Positions 12,490 through 24,500 of a stretch of DNA of 64,000 nucleotides are shown one piece after another. The position numbers and the translations under genes are program-made. The DNA lies in NCBI GenBank assembly GCA_014871385.1, contig CM026421.1, positions 21,070,865 through 21,134,864 on the forward strand, read 5' to 3'. Source of the stretch: Ceratodon purpureus (Eukaryota; Streptophyta; Bryopsida; Pseudoditrichales; Ditrichaceae). The notes beneath the pieces are model-generated. The model worked only from the letters and a program-made list of their open reading frames with translations, made no database searches and was not told where the DNA came from. The first letter of the stretch is position 1, and each line of letters opens with the position of its first letter.

Positions 12490-12575
12490 AGCAGATGAGG
12501 GTAGGCAAGAGGAGGGGCTTAAAGCTCCCAAGAGTCAATCATAAAGTCTCACGTTCGACCCTTTCCTTAAAAAAA
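12490..12575 (+). repeat. tRNA-like (SINE head?) sequence
   Basis: GGTAGGCAAGAGGAGGGGC resembles an A box. CACGTTCGACCCTT, about 45 bp further on, resembles a B box, and an A-rich run follows (about 12567-12576). No folding tRNA can be drawn, so this is a SINE-like or pseudo-tRNA remnant at best. Confidence 0.3.
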
Positions 12576-12579
12576 ATTC

Positions 12580-14069
12580 CATGCTAAAATAGTATCAACA
12601 ACTTCATACCATCATCTAAAAGTTTTTTTAGTTTTCTATGTCAAAAACAACATGCATGGAAGGAAGCCCCTTGCATTTTGTGAATGGCTCCGCTTGCTAA
12701 TAATTCCTATTTTGATGCGGTTTAAAGTGTTGGATGATCTTTAAGGGTGACCTGTTCACTAAAAAACTATACTAGGTGAGAAAAAACCAAAAAAAAAAAC
12801 TCATAAGCTATCTCGACCAATTTTTTTTGAATCAGGTCATAACATAAATTAGGAAGTACACCTCAATCTAAACTATTATGATATGCCCTAACCTTGATAC
12901 TCTTATTTATGTTAACTACATTATTGAAGCTATAAATTAACTAACTTATAGACACAAAAGATGATGTTTAATCAAGCCAAATACTAATAATAGAAGGTTC
13001 TATCTTTCTTTATATTACAATCTGCCTTGCTAATATTTCTCTCACTATTCTTTGTAGATTGACGTACATCCTCTAATTCATGTTATAATATGTATAAAAT
13101 TATAGAAAAGAAAATTCTATATATGAAAGAAGTAAGGTTCTATGCTTTGAAACTCTTATATTTATCAGATATAATTCAAATATGTTATATTAATCCATTT
13201 CAAATTTAAAGGATTGCTATAAATAATGTTATATTAAACATATTTTCATGTTTAAAAGATTGTTGAATTGGCAATATAAATCTACATATTTTCTCATCTC
13301 TTTATTCGATGCTACAAAATATTCAAGTGATTCAATATTGAGTATACCATTTAATAAAGCTCAATTTTCAAATACTACAAATCTACAAAAGAGTTTTTTG
13401 GTTTTGTTTTGTTTTTTTTTTAAATTTTTTTTTTAATTTTTGTTTTTTGTTTTTTTGGTGTTTTTTTGGGAGGAGGGGCCCGAGGTTATGCCAATCTTGA
13501 AAATCATATAGATAATTTTTAACAAAATCTTAGAGGTAATAAAAGCATGTACAATTTTTTCTGAGCTTGCACTGCATTGTCATACACAACTACTTTGAAT
13601 GACATAATTTTTTATTTCGAAGGGTTAATTTGAAAACAAACAATCATTATCTCTATCAAACAACAACCTTCTTATATCTTCATTAGAGGATAAAAACATT
13701 CATGATCAATATTGATATTGTAGGTGGCCAATCAAATTCTCAAAATATGTTTTTGAACAGCCAACATTTAGGATCCAATAAATAATTATTTAATTTCTTT
13801 ATTGCAACTTAAAAATACTATTGTACTTAAAAATTCATTGATTAAAAGAGCTCCCTGGCCTTGGTATAGTGATTTGAGTCATGGCACACCGGTGAGGTGG
13901 TTTAACTAAAAAGAAATGAGATTTTTTTGAAAACTCGTTTGAAACAACAAAAAAAGGAAACAAAGTCAATATTTGGAGAAAGTCTAATTAATAGTCATTT
14001 TGGCTTTAATGCCACAACAATAGTGCGAGTAAAATTGGCCAATAGATAATGGCTTGTCGATACTACTAG
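12580..14069. other. AT-rich intergenic stretch with a SINE-head fragment
   Basis: At about 13862-13900 the plus strand carries GTATAGTGATTTGAGTCATG followed by GCACACCGG. This is close to the head of the SINE-like element at 10121-10416 (minus strand there). No B box or flanking repeat was found, so I treat it as a broken copy. Otherwise nothing is recognised. Confidence 0.45.
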
Positions 14070-14917
14070 TTAACCCCTAAACGGCCATTGTCCTGGAATG
14101 GGCTTTTTTGAAATTTGGGCAGATTCCTAAAAATTCAAATTTACTTGAAAATTTTTCAATTTTTTTGTGGTAAAAGATTTTTTCAAGAGGTTTATGGGGA
14201 TATTTATTTATTTATTTTTGGATGAAGTGAGAAAAAGTTATGCTCCTCTGAGCATAAAACGCCCTTCCACGGGCAGGCTCTCAGCCACTGTGAATGCAGC
14301 AATTTCTGCCCAAAACTGCCCAAAACTGCCCAAATCTGCCCAAAGACGAAACTTTGAAATTCCACCAAAAATTGAGATTTTGATATTTTTAAAAATAAAA
14401 ATTTCTATGTATAGATGAGGTAGTAGAGCATGTTCTCACCGTTCGGATTTTTAATCCAAATTTTTTTCATATGCTATTTTTATTGTCCAAAAACGGCCTT
14501 TGTTTGTGAATTTCAGTACACCCCCTAGCGGAAAATGATTGTTTTGGCAACCTTCCACAACTTTTTTGAATATAATTTTTTTAACACAATTAGCTAACTC
14601 AGTCTTCTTTGACGTGCATCAAATCCCCCAAAATCCATAATGGAAAAAAATGGTTTTTTGGGCCTTCAAAACTCTGCTGATCCCTTTTTGCGCAGGGAAA
14701 AAAAACTTGTTTTTCAACTTTGAACGTTATGATCTTGCAATTGGTGAAGAATGAGTGTGTAAGATTTGGTGGACATGTTGACATGGAAGTTAGCTACAAG
14801 ATCTTACGATTAGATGTACTATTTAAGACCCCAAGTTTGCAAAATCCACCTTGCTTTGAAGAGGGGCTGTTTTGAGGCAGTTTTGATGAAAAACACCCTT
14901 GGCCGTTTAGGGGTTAA
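14070..14917. mobile_element. TTAA-bounded element, copy B (848 bp)
   Basis: The ends are TTAACCCCTAAACGGCCA and its exact reverse complement, giving 18 bp of perfect terminal repeat including TTAA. Inside lie the CTGCCCAAA run (about 14307-14345), the CCCCCTAGCGGAAAATGATT box and the CTTACGATTAGATGT box shared with A, C and D. It runs in the opposite direction to A and C. The flanks beyond TTAA (ACTACTAG and GTCAGCTA) do not match. Confidence 0.8.
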
Positions 14918-15450
14918 GTCAGCTAATAGATAATGTATGTTTGAAAGATCTAGTAAATTTGGTAATAATATAACAACCATGTGATAAGTGAAAGTTGGGG
15001 TAAATTGGCTAAGATTAGGAATCTATTGATATTACAACTAAAGTGGTGAGAAATGATAGAGCTAATGAAATTGGCCTAATGAAGATGGCTTGTAAATAAT
15101 GATTGTTGATAGTGGCAGTAAATTAGCTATAACTTAGGAATTAATAGGTGGTGCTATTAGGGTGGTGATAAGGTGGGCCCATAATATATAACAAGTTATC
15201 ATAGTATATCATAGCACAATAAGTTGTTGGCATAACAAATGGACCTCGCAAAAAAACAATAACTGGTGATAGTGGCAATAAATTGACTGTAGCTCAAGAC
15301 TGTATTGATGGTGCCACTAAGGTGGTGATAATGTGGGCGCATAATGTAAAACTGGCATTACAGTTTCGTAGTACAGTAAGTTGGCCAGAAAAACAATGAC
15401 TGTAGATAGTGCCTGTAAATTGGCAGGAATCTATTGATGGTGGCACTAAG

Positions 15451-15540
15451 GCATCAAAGTCTTACAATCTCACAGTACAAGCATCAAAGTCTTACAATCT
15501 CACAGTACAGGCATCAAAGTCTTACAATCTCATAGTACAG
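15451..15540. repeat. Three 30-bp tandem units within the minisatellite
   Basis: Units at 15451, 15481 and 15511 begin GCATCAAAGTCTTACAATCT and differ by one or two bases. They have no spacers and are not CRISPR-like. Confidence 0.85.
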
Positions 15541-16239
15541 GAAGCTGGCCAGAAGACAATGATTGTTGATAGTGGCACTAAATTGGCTATAACTCAGGAA
15601 TCTATTGATAGTGCCAGTAAGGTGGCCCTCTTATGTAAAACTGCCCATCACAGTACACTAAACTGGCTAGTGGCTATAACTCAAGAATTTATTGATAGTG
15701 CCAGTAAGGTGGCCCTATTATGTAAAACTGTCCATCACAGTACACTAAACTGTCCAGAAGACAATGTCTATCAGTACAGTACACTGAACTGTCCAGAAGA
15801 CAATGTCCATCACAATACACTAAAGTAAACCGGCCAGAAGACAATGACTGTTGATAGTGGTAGCCAGAAAACAATGACTATTGATAATGGCAGTAAATTG
15901 GTTATAATTTAGGAATTTATTGATGGTACCACTAAGGTGGTCTCTTATGCAAAACTAGCCATCATAGAACAATAAGATGACCTTCTTATGAAAAACTGGC
16001 CATCACAGTACAATAAGCTAGCCAGAAAACAATGACTCTTGATAGTGGCAATAAATTGGCGATAACTCAAGAATCTATTCATGGTGCCACCAATGTGGTC
16101 TTCTTATGTAAAACTTGCCATCACAGTACAATAAGCTTTCAATGGAACCAATGGAGTTGGCCAGAAGACAATGACTGTTGATAGTGGCATTGATTTGGCC
16201 GTCACACAACAATCTATTGGTTGTGCTATCCAAGTTATT

Positions 16240-16613
16240 TATTTATTTATTTTTTTGGGAGCAAATGAACGAAACTTCATTGCAAAGAATCAATTACAAC
16301 CAGCCCTCAGCGGACAAGAGTCCAGGGCGGCAAGACCGAGACTTCTGGACAAGTTTAGCAACAGAACACATTGTAGTTAAAGCCAACTCGGGAGGATTCC
16401 TGCAGGATGGACTAAATTCCACCTAACAGAGAGTCCATCCTGGGAGCCAAGTAAACCCTGTGCAAGCCAAGCTCCGTCAAATCCTTTCAGCGTGCACTGT
16501 ATGATTGCTGGAGATTCAGTTTTCTTGATAATCTTGAGCATCTTCTTCCATGCGATCCTGCCATAGTCAAGAATGGCTTCCCAGATTCCTTGTCTAATCT
16601 TCTGTTGACACCA
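16240..16613 (-). mobile_element. 5'-truncated LINE (3' end of the RT-bearing ORF and tail)
   Basis: A perfect 17-bp duplication, GTGCTATCCAAGTTATT, stands at 16223-16239 and 16614-16630. Next to the left copy the plus strand has TTTATTTATTT plus a T-run, i.e. an (AAAT)n/A tail on the minus strand. Read on minus, one frame stays open and gives IRQGIWEAILDYGRIAWKKM, then LKGFDGAWLAQ. This looks like the extreme C-terminus of a plant LINE ORF2, but that is from memory and unchecked. The element landed inside the minisatellite, so it is younger than the array. Confidence 0.75.
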
Positions 16614-16925
16614 GTGCTATCCAAGTTATTGTAAGGTGGGCATGTAGGCAATGGCTTGTTGATAGTGCCATCATAGTACAATAACTTCTTGGAAGTTGAC
16701 AATGTCAATGACGTTGGCCATGAGACAATGACTGCTGATAGTGTCAGCTTATTGACCATAATACAATCTATTGATGTTGCCACTAAGGCTGTCATAAGGT
16801 GGGCTTGTAAACAATGACTTGTTGATAGTTCCATAGAGGCTAATGAACTAACAACTCGTAGTCTTGATAAAATTTGTCATAATATATTAATATATCAATA
16901 ATGCCACTAAAGACCACTAAAGATG

Positions 16926-17330
16926 GCCATGAAAAACTAACTTGCTAACAATGCCCATAAGAATGAGTTAACTACTTCAGCAACATCAATGTAATTTTTT
17001 TTGTTCGTGAATCTCTTTTCAAAGAAGCTCTAGTCATCAACACTAAAAACATTAGATTTTTTAAAAGTATTGGCATTATCATTATAATTACTTCTTTTTG
17101 ATATTTTTTCAAACTTCAAATACAATATTTATCCAAATTAAAATTTACAAAAGCACATTTCATCTTCCAAAGCCAAATACCTTAAGTGGAATACACAACA
17201 TCAAGAGCAAAAGACCCCTCCACAAAACCAATGAAATACAAGTGGAGACAAGTGTTGATGGGCAAGAGTAAAAAAATAAAATGAGAGGGAGAAAGTGAGC
17301 AATGGAAAAGGCGAGGAATTATGAGAATGA
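16926..17330. other. AT-rich to mixed intergenic stretch
   Basis: Nothing recognised. Composition shifts sharply to GC-rich at about 17300, which marks the start of the next gene's promoter region. Confidence 0.5.
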
Positions 17331-18591
17331 CTCATGTGAAACGAGCCGCAAGTCTCATACCTCCGCAACGCATTCATAAATTCGCTAAGGGCCAAGGGAA
17401 CCGGAACGAAGGCAGGCGATTCGGTGAAAAGAACTTACGCAGAGACAACGCAAAGCGATCGTCGCAGCAGCAGCAGCAGGCAGCAGCAGGCAGAAAATCA
17501 CGGGGATCATGTTGGACTCTCGCACCCGGGCTGCCCTGCCCAAAAGACGGGGCGGACGGGGCGGCCGACCCTCGACCCTCGACCCTACTCCCCACACACA
17601 ACAAACTTACCGTCCCCCTACTATCTACCCCCGTCCCTAGATCCCACCATAGCCCCTCCCCCTCCGTCCGGGCAGCCCCCCATCCGACCGGGCAGTGGGG
17701 CCCATTAGGGCTGGGGCCCACCAATGGGAGCGGCTCGGGCGAGAGAAGGCGCGGGGACGGGGAGGGGGAGATTGTATGTATGTTGTCTTGTGGTGCCAGG
17801 AGGTGGTCTCAAAAGTGTGTGGAACACTCGGGCGCAGGCACTTCTGCAACAACGCTCTGCTCACTCTCCGCTCCATTCTACTCCATTCCACTCTAGTGTT
17901 GCCAGTCCACCGGAAGTGAGTAAGTTAAGGCACTTCACTGCGGCGAACTGAACCGCGGTCTCGACTCTCCACGGAGGCAAAGCGAAGGTAACGAACGCGC
18001 CCGGAGACGCGGAGCCGGCGCTGATCACACTCCCGGCGCTCCGGATACCTGCCACTAGCTCGCCGGAGGAACGCGCGACGTCGGAATGCGTGCGGGGGGT
18101 GGTCGGGTCGTGCGCGAGGTGGTGGTGGTGCTGCTGGGGGTTTGATGATGCCAGTGGTGGTGGTGATGGTGTGGAGGTTGTTGTTGTGGTGACGGGGAGG
18201 GTGGTGATCGGAGCGGAGACGGGTGATCGATTGAATGCTGGCGGCGCGGGAGGGAATTCGGGGGAGGTGTTTGGGAGCGGGGAGGGGGCTACTGTAGAGC
18301 GGGGGTTGTGAATTGTGGCGTGAGGTGGAGTTTGTGCGTGGAGGATTGGGAGCGTCGCAGTGTGGTGTGGTGTGGTGCGGTGTGGTGTGGTGTTGTGTTG
18401 TGTGGTGTGAAGGGGAGGGAGTGGTGGTTTATTAATTCAGTATTATTTTAAGCTGGTAGCGGTGGTGAGTGAGTTTGGGAGTGTGGCAATTGGAGGGAGC
18501 GTGGAGAGAGTGAGTTGGCGACTGCGGAGGTGGTGGCGTGGGAGCACGCCCGGGGCGGTGGTGGAGTTGTGAGCTTGGCGAGTTGTGAGAA
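17331..18591 (+). promoter_or_regulatory. GC-rich promoter and 5' leader region of the YTH gene
   Basis: GC and CpG content rise abruptly. The stretch holds a CAG-rich run (17464-17492), CT- and CCC-rich segments (17580-17690), and a GTGTG-type run (about 18358-18410). No TATA box is convincing. The transcription start cannot be placed from sequence. Several open frames on both strands here (for example 17321-17896) are products of base composition. The coding start at 18592 has a good context (GAGAAATGGCGG). Confidence 0.5.
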
Positions 18592-21500
18592 ATGGCGGTA
18601 GTCGCTCAGCCCGCTGAACGTATCCTTTTATTTTTATTTTTTGTTCTTGTAACGTGCAGTGGAGGAGGCGGACGGGCGGGAAGTTATATTGTTTGCTGGT
18701 GATCGTCGTGGTTGTGAGTTTGGTGTTGTGGTGTGTGTGATAGTCGTTGTACGGCAATGCGGTAATGCGCTGAAACAGTGAACCTGGACTTCTTTGTTTC
18801 GAGGTTCTTGTAATGCCTGCTGTGTTGGTTTCTGGAGAGAGAGGTTTTGATGGACGTGGAAAGAACTCTACGTTTTTTCTGTGTCCAAGAAGCTGGCGAG
18901 GCTTCGTTTCAAGATGGAACGGGTTTTTAAAGAAGTAACGCTCTGTGTGGAACGTGCATTCTTGGACGAAAGGGGATAGAGAGTGTCGGGAGAGCGATCG
19001 TCGTTCGGCGATTGGTGTGGGAGTCTTTATTTCAGAGACTTGCGTAGGCTAGCGTCAGAAAAACGAAATTCGTCGTTTTGCAGTGGTCTGTCGGAAATGA
19101 GAACACTGCGTTGTAGAGGTTTGCTTAACGTGATAGTCAATTGTTTTGTAAACGAACTACGGCAGTAAGGGAACACTTGCTTCCAAGAAACCCTGTCCAT
19201 CGCTCCTGGTTCTCTTCGAGTCGTTTGGTCGGGCCTCAGGTTTCCTCAGGTGCTTACGTATTCTCTTCTGTGCCGTTACCGTGGTTTAAGAGGCGGCTCC
19301 GAGCTTCTCACCAATTGTTTCGTTATAGAGAAACGATAGTTTGTTGCGCAGTCAAATCTCGTCAGGGGATGACGCTTTCCCTTCAATACCTCCGCCACCG
19401 CAACGTTCCGTGGAAGACACGTTCCCGAGTTTGGTATACAATCACCGAACCGATTACTGACTTTCGTAGCAAGTATTCTGTCTCTTGCTATTGCGCATTA
19501 CTGGAATTTTCGGGAATTGAAGTCAACGCTTTCAGACTCAAAGTATGTTCTGCATGCTTTGTTCATAGGTTAAGCTCGCGTTTTAGGACGCCATTACGAT
19601 TCACCCTAGCATGTTCTACAGACATGAGAAGACGCTTATGCCCTACTTAGGGCAAGGTGCTTCAGTGATCGATCGTAACTTGTGCGCCAATTATTGTCGA
19701 CGCCGTACACTTACTGACGTTTACGTCGTTTGGGATGTTCCGGACTCTCGATTAAGTGTGGCTGTTGACGTCTATCCTCTAAGTGTTCCGAGTTCTTGAG
19801 CACAACTGCAAATTCCTGTCGAGTAAAACGAAGTTTAGTAAATATCTTCCTCGCCCTCAAACTTGAAGAGGTTTAGCAGATAGTCTGAAAGGAAGTTAGG
19901 CAACGAATTACATCGAGTAAAGGAATTATTGGATGACAATGTGCGAGCGAAGGGCGTGGTCAGTATGAAAGAAAATACAGAGGACTTCGGTGTCCTTCAC
20001 TGATGGCATGAGTGGAGGCTTGTCAAGTAATTTGCCTTTACCTCCTTCGCTATTAATGAAACGGACTCAAAGAACCCGTTCTCGAGGTATTCTGGGGTAC
20101 ACTAATTAAGCGCTAAACATAAAGGAATAAGGGTTGTGAACACAAAAACGGAGAAGGAGGTTGCATTACTACAAGGTTTTGCTGATTAAATCTAAAAATA
20201 TTTTTAGACGATAATAGAAGTTCGATAATCCCTAGATTTAACTATCGGACGTTCTCTCCTCTTTGTTGTCAATGTGCATTTCTATTTGTTTACTTCGAGC
20301 CATATTTTAGCGCGATGCAGGTTTGTATTAGTGAAAGTTCGCATCCTGCATTTAAATTTAAAATTGCGGACGCTGTCGGTGAGCACTGGATCTCTTTCTA
20401 GCTTTCCGCAAGCGCTATGTGGAGTCATGTTTCTATGCTAGTCGCTGTGCTATACTTAACCCAACCGAATCATCAGAAGTGAGCGAACTGCTGCAAAACC
20501 TGAAAGTGGACACACCCAAGCAAGCGAATAGCATCACTCAGGAGGTATGCCGCACTCACAAATCACAGTATTCATCCTCTTATCTGGAGTGTCTTTCAGG
20601 TTTGATTGCTGTCAAAAGTATTTCAATTAGTCAAATGTGGTTTGCGGCTTGTGTCCAGCAGGCAGATGTCTAGATCAATACTGAAGGCTGTGCTACGTCC
20701 TTGTTGGTAGGGAATGCAATCAACATCGATCTCACTTTCCAGACCTGTGGCCAATGCTGCTGTGGCGATGCAGGTGCCTCCGAGTAATGATGAGGATTCG
20801 TCTGATGCAAGTGGAGATGGACCGTCTGCATCGGCGGGTACCGGCGATGCAGCAAATGCAAATGGTGTACCCGAGCGGACTGGCGCGGGAGGTATGTACT
20901 ACGTTGGTGGCATGAACGGGTATGCCACCCATGGCTATGTTTACGACTATCCCCACAGAGGTTGGTGGTGACTCAATCTTTAACTTGTCTTGACATTTAG
21001 AAGTATGGTGTCTCTCTAGTGGCAGGAGAATGGTCAATTGGTAGTACAGGAGAAGCTATGACACTGTTTCACAGATACCTATTTCTTAACAGATTCTTAC
21101 GATATCTGCGTTTGTTAGTTGACTGTCACGACATTCTATCCACTCAGACCAGAGCTTATGACTGGCTACCAGAGTCAATACATTGCAGGTCTTATGCTTC
21201 AAACTGTGTGATTCACTTGGCTAAGCTGATCTTTTAAGTCGGCATGTGCGCAGGATACGAAGCACCGGTTGCAGGTGAATGGGACGAATACTCAAGATAT
21301 GTTGTGGATGGCGTAGAGATCCCATCCCCAGTAAGTGATCTCCTTAATCATAGGCTTGTGCTGTGATGCAGAATGACCATCAGATCCTCGAGTGGTGAAG
21401 CGGCCTGCATGTGCTCATGTAGTGGAAACATGTTGCAGGTTGAACGATTTCAGTTGTAAATGACGCTGCAGCTGTTGTGCTGTGTAATGCATTGTAGCAC

Positions 21501-24500
21501 CGACTCACACCGTGTGCACGGGGCCGTGAAAGGGGTCTGATTCGGTTGTGTTCGATGCCTGTGCAGGGTGTATACAGCGATAGCGGTGGCTCCGTGTTCA
21601 TGGCGCATGCCACCGGGTTCGGGTATGCGTCTCAGCCTTCTTACAGTCCATACACTCCAGGGACGCCTGTACCGACGATGGGTGCAGATGGGCAGTTGTA
21701 CGGGCCTCAGGCATTCCAGTACCCTAGTCACCTGTATCAGCAGCCGATGTCCCCTGGTGGTGGCTATATGGGATCACCTGGTGCGATGAGTGGTGGTGAG
21801 GGAGGCGGGTCAGGTAATGGCGAGCTTGTGCCTCCTGGAGTGGATGGCAAGAACAGCGGTCCGAGACCGGGGTACCCGGCAATGGCATTGGTTCCTCCCC
21901 ATGGACCGTATTCTCGAGGTGTGTTACCTCTGACGATCCACAGTCCGGGGATTTCTCAGGATGTTCGATATGAGGGTCTTCGGGCTGGTGCACCTTCGTG
22001 GGCGGACGTGACAAAGATCACAGAGGGTCAGCAGAGAACGGGGATCCCGGCTGCGGGGATGCACTCGATGGGTTCCCAGCAGTTCTCGGCGCCAGGACTC
22101 CCGGCCCAGCCACTGAGACGGATGGCTCCTTTGCAGGTAGGCTCTTGCGGTGAATTACGTTTGAGGTGGTTGGAGGATGAAGGGTCCAGTAGATGGGTAG
22201 GAATTTAGGTCCAGCTGTGTGAGAATATGGTATGAGAAAGAGCTATGTTCAGTCACGTGATTTGGTTGAAAGCAGCATGTATGACCATTGCACTTCTGAC
22301 TTAAGGATTTGAGAGAGCAGTGACAAGGGACCTGTGTCCTAGAAGATGCTGACGTACTGGGGTTGTAGTATCTGAACTCCATGCGACGCGTTTTCGCGGG
22401 GGCATTAATCTTCGAGTATTTTCCGGCTGCAGATACACATACAATCATCTCAGCAGTCGAGGACTCCGTCCGGGTTGGCATCACCCGGGGCACTGGCGAG
22501 GGGCTATCCTCCTCTGTCGGGAGTAGTGAATGGGCCGGTGAGAGGTCGTGGCATGGGGAACATGTCAGTGGACGGGAGGACGAATGGGCGCGGGGGCTGG
22601 ATTGGCAGCGAGAAGGGAAAGCAGAGAGGGCGAGGCGGCGGGGCGATGGGCAACAGCAATGGCGGACTGGACCCTCTCAACGAGCAGAACAGAGGACCCC
22701 GAACGATAAGGACTCGGAATCAGCGGGCGATTCCGGGCGTGGTGAGACACACTCGAGGACAGGGTGCGGGTTCTTCCGGAAATGGCGACGTGCTGAGTCC
22801 TTTTGCAAACAGGGATCAGTACAATAAGCCGGAGTTCGTGACGAACTACGAGGACGCGAAGTTCTTCGTGATCAAGTCGTACAGCGAGGATGATGTGCAT
22901 AAGAGCATCAAGTACAACGTGTGGGCAAGCACTCCGGTGGGAAATAAAAGGCTAGATGCCGCATACCAGGACGCGGTGGCGAAACGCAGCGGGGACACAA
23001 AGAGCTGCCCGGTGTTCTTGTTCTTCTCGGTAAGGTTTTGAGTGAAGGAAAAGGTGTTTGGTTTGGTGGCAGATTTGTGTCGGGTTTGGTGCATCTGGAA
23101 ATGTTTCTAATGGTTTATTCTTGTTTGGAACAAGTAGTTGTGTACGTGAGATGGCTTGCTTGCGGAGATGTGCATCCTGTTTATTGTAGGGGAAACTTGA
23201 CAGCTATTGTCTTGGTTGGGGTGACGTTGTCCCGAGGTTGTAAGGTTTTGATTCGCATTGGCGAGGCCTTAAATGTGAGTGTGAATTGTGATGGCTGTAT
23301 GTGTTCTGTGAATGTCCATCAGGTGAATGCGAGCGGGCAATTCTGTGGCGTGGCAGAGATGACAGGCCCAGTGGATTTCTCAAAGAGTGTGGACTACTGG
23401 CAGCAGGACAAGTGGAATGGGCGATTCCCTGTGACATGGCACATAATTAAGGACATCCCAAACTGCCAATTTCGTCACATAATATTGGAAAATAACGATA
23501 ACAAGCCCGTGACGAATAGCAGGGACACCCAGGAGGTAGGTGTTTAATCAAGTATTTTTTGTCATATTCATAATGTTCTTGCGGTGTAACCGGTCACCAC
23601 TGGGAGTAGAGAAGTCATTGTCTGGTTTTAATTTGGCGGTAGTGGAATGTTTATCGAAAAGCTGAATAGGCTTAATGTCGACGTGATTTCATCTTCCAAT
23701 ACGGATCACGATGTCCTGGGGTTGGTTACATGTGATAGTCTGCAGAGGCCTGGATTTGACCTCCGAAATTGTTTTGAACAGTTTGCAAGTGGATGGATGT
23801 CGTGGGACTTAATAAATAGATGTTGTGATGATGAAGGGAGATGTTTGGAGAATGATATTACGACTGTCCGTAATAGCTCTGCTGTTCCAGGAAGGGGAGT
23901 GGACGATGTGTTTAAATGTTGTGCGTTGTGCAGGTGAAGTTCGATCAAGGTATCGGGATGTTGAATATTTTCAAGAGCTTTGCTTCGAAAACGTCGATTT
24001 TAGACGATTTCCAATTCTACGAGAACCGGCAACGAGCGTTGACGGAGAAGAGAGCCAGACAGCAGACCCAGCAGCAGCGGGAACAGCATCGTCAGGTAAA
24101 GCGCATGATAGTAAGTTGTATTCTGCGCGTGCTTGGGTTTCGGGAAGGACATTGCACCAGGTGATTCAATGAACAGACTCCGAAAGTCACTCCGAAGTCT
24201 GTTCATTGAATCACCTGATGCAATGCCCTTCCTGAAAATAGATGTTATTCAAGTGATCCAATTCGGAGTGACATTCTCCGGTGTGCCGATAACAGCCATG
24301 CATATAATGTAGTTAGAGCCATGTGAACAATGTGTGTGTTGCTGGTCTTTCGGTTTCTTCTGTATTGATGTGGAGTTCTGTACTCGTATTTCTGGTCAAC
24401 TTGGATATTGAAATGGAACTGCTATTTCCATGCCATGTGATTCTGGAGATTGATTTGATTGTGCGATTCGAATTTTAAACTGCAGGGAGGTGGGCGGACT

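Larger units (their letters stand above)
14985..16925. repeat. Degenerate minisatellite, period roughly 120-165 bp
   Basis: Phrases such as AATCTATTGATGGTGCCACT, AGTGGCAGTAAATTGGC, GGCCAGAAGACAATGACTG and CATCACAGTACAATAAGCT recur at least ten times with variable spacing. The array is interrupted by a LINE fragment (16240-16613) and holds a young 30-bp sub-array (15451-15540). Frame-preserving unit lengths create a 139-codon open frame (15409-15828). I do not regard it as a gene: it has no ATG and is pure repeat. Confidence 0.75.

Noticed and set aside
15451-15540. Three equal 30-bp units as a possible CRISPR-like array
   Set aside because: The units abut without spacers, and the genome is eukaryotic.
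15409-15828. 139-codon open frame with SKSYNLTVQA repeats
   Set aside because: It lies wholly in the minisatellite, begins at a non-ATG codon, and its repeats are explained by unit lengths divisible by three.
17321-17896. 191-codon open frame and overlapping frames on both strands
   Set aside because: GC-rich promoter/leader DNA is open by composition; no domains and no splice partners.
19141-19650. 169-codon open frame in the first YTH intron
   Set aside because: No family resemblance, starts at a weak codon, and lies between a good donor and acceptor pair of the YTH gene.
20417-20478. ATG at 20417 as start of the YTH protein
   Set aside because: Its frame meets a stop within 22 codons, and the frame that encodes LLQNLKVD has no ATG in that exon.
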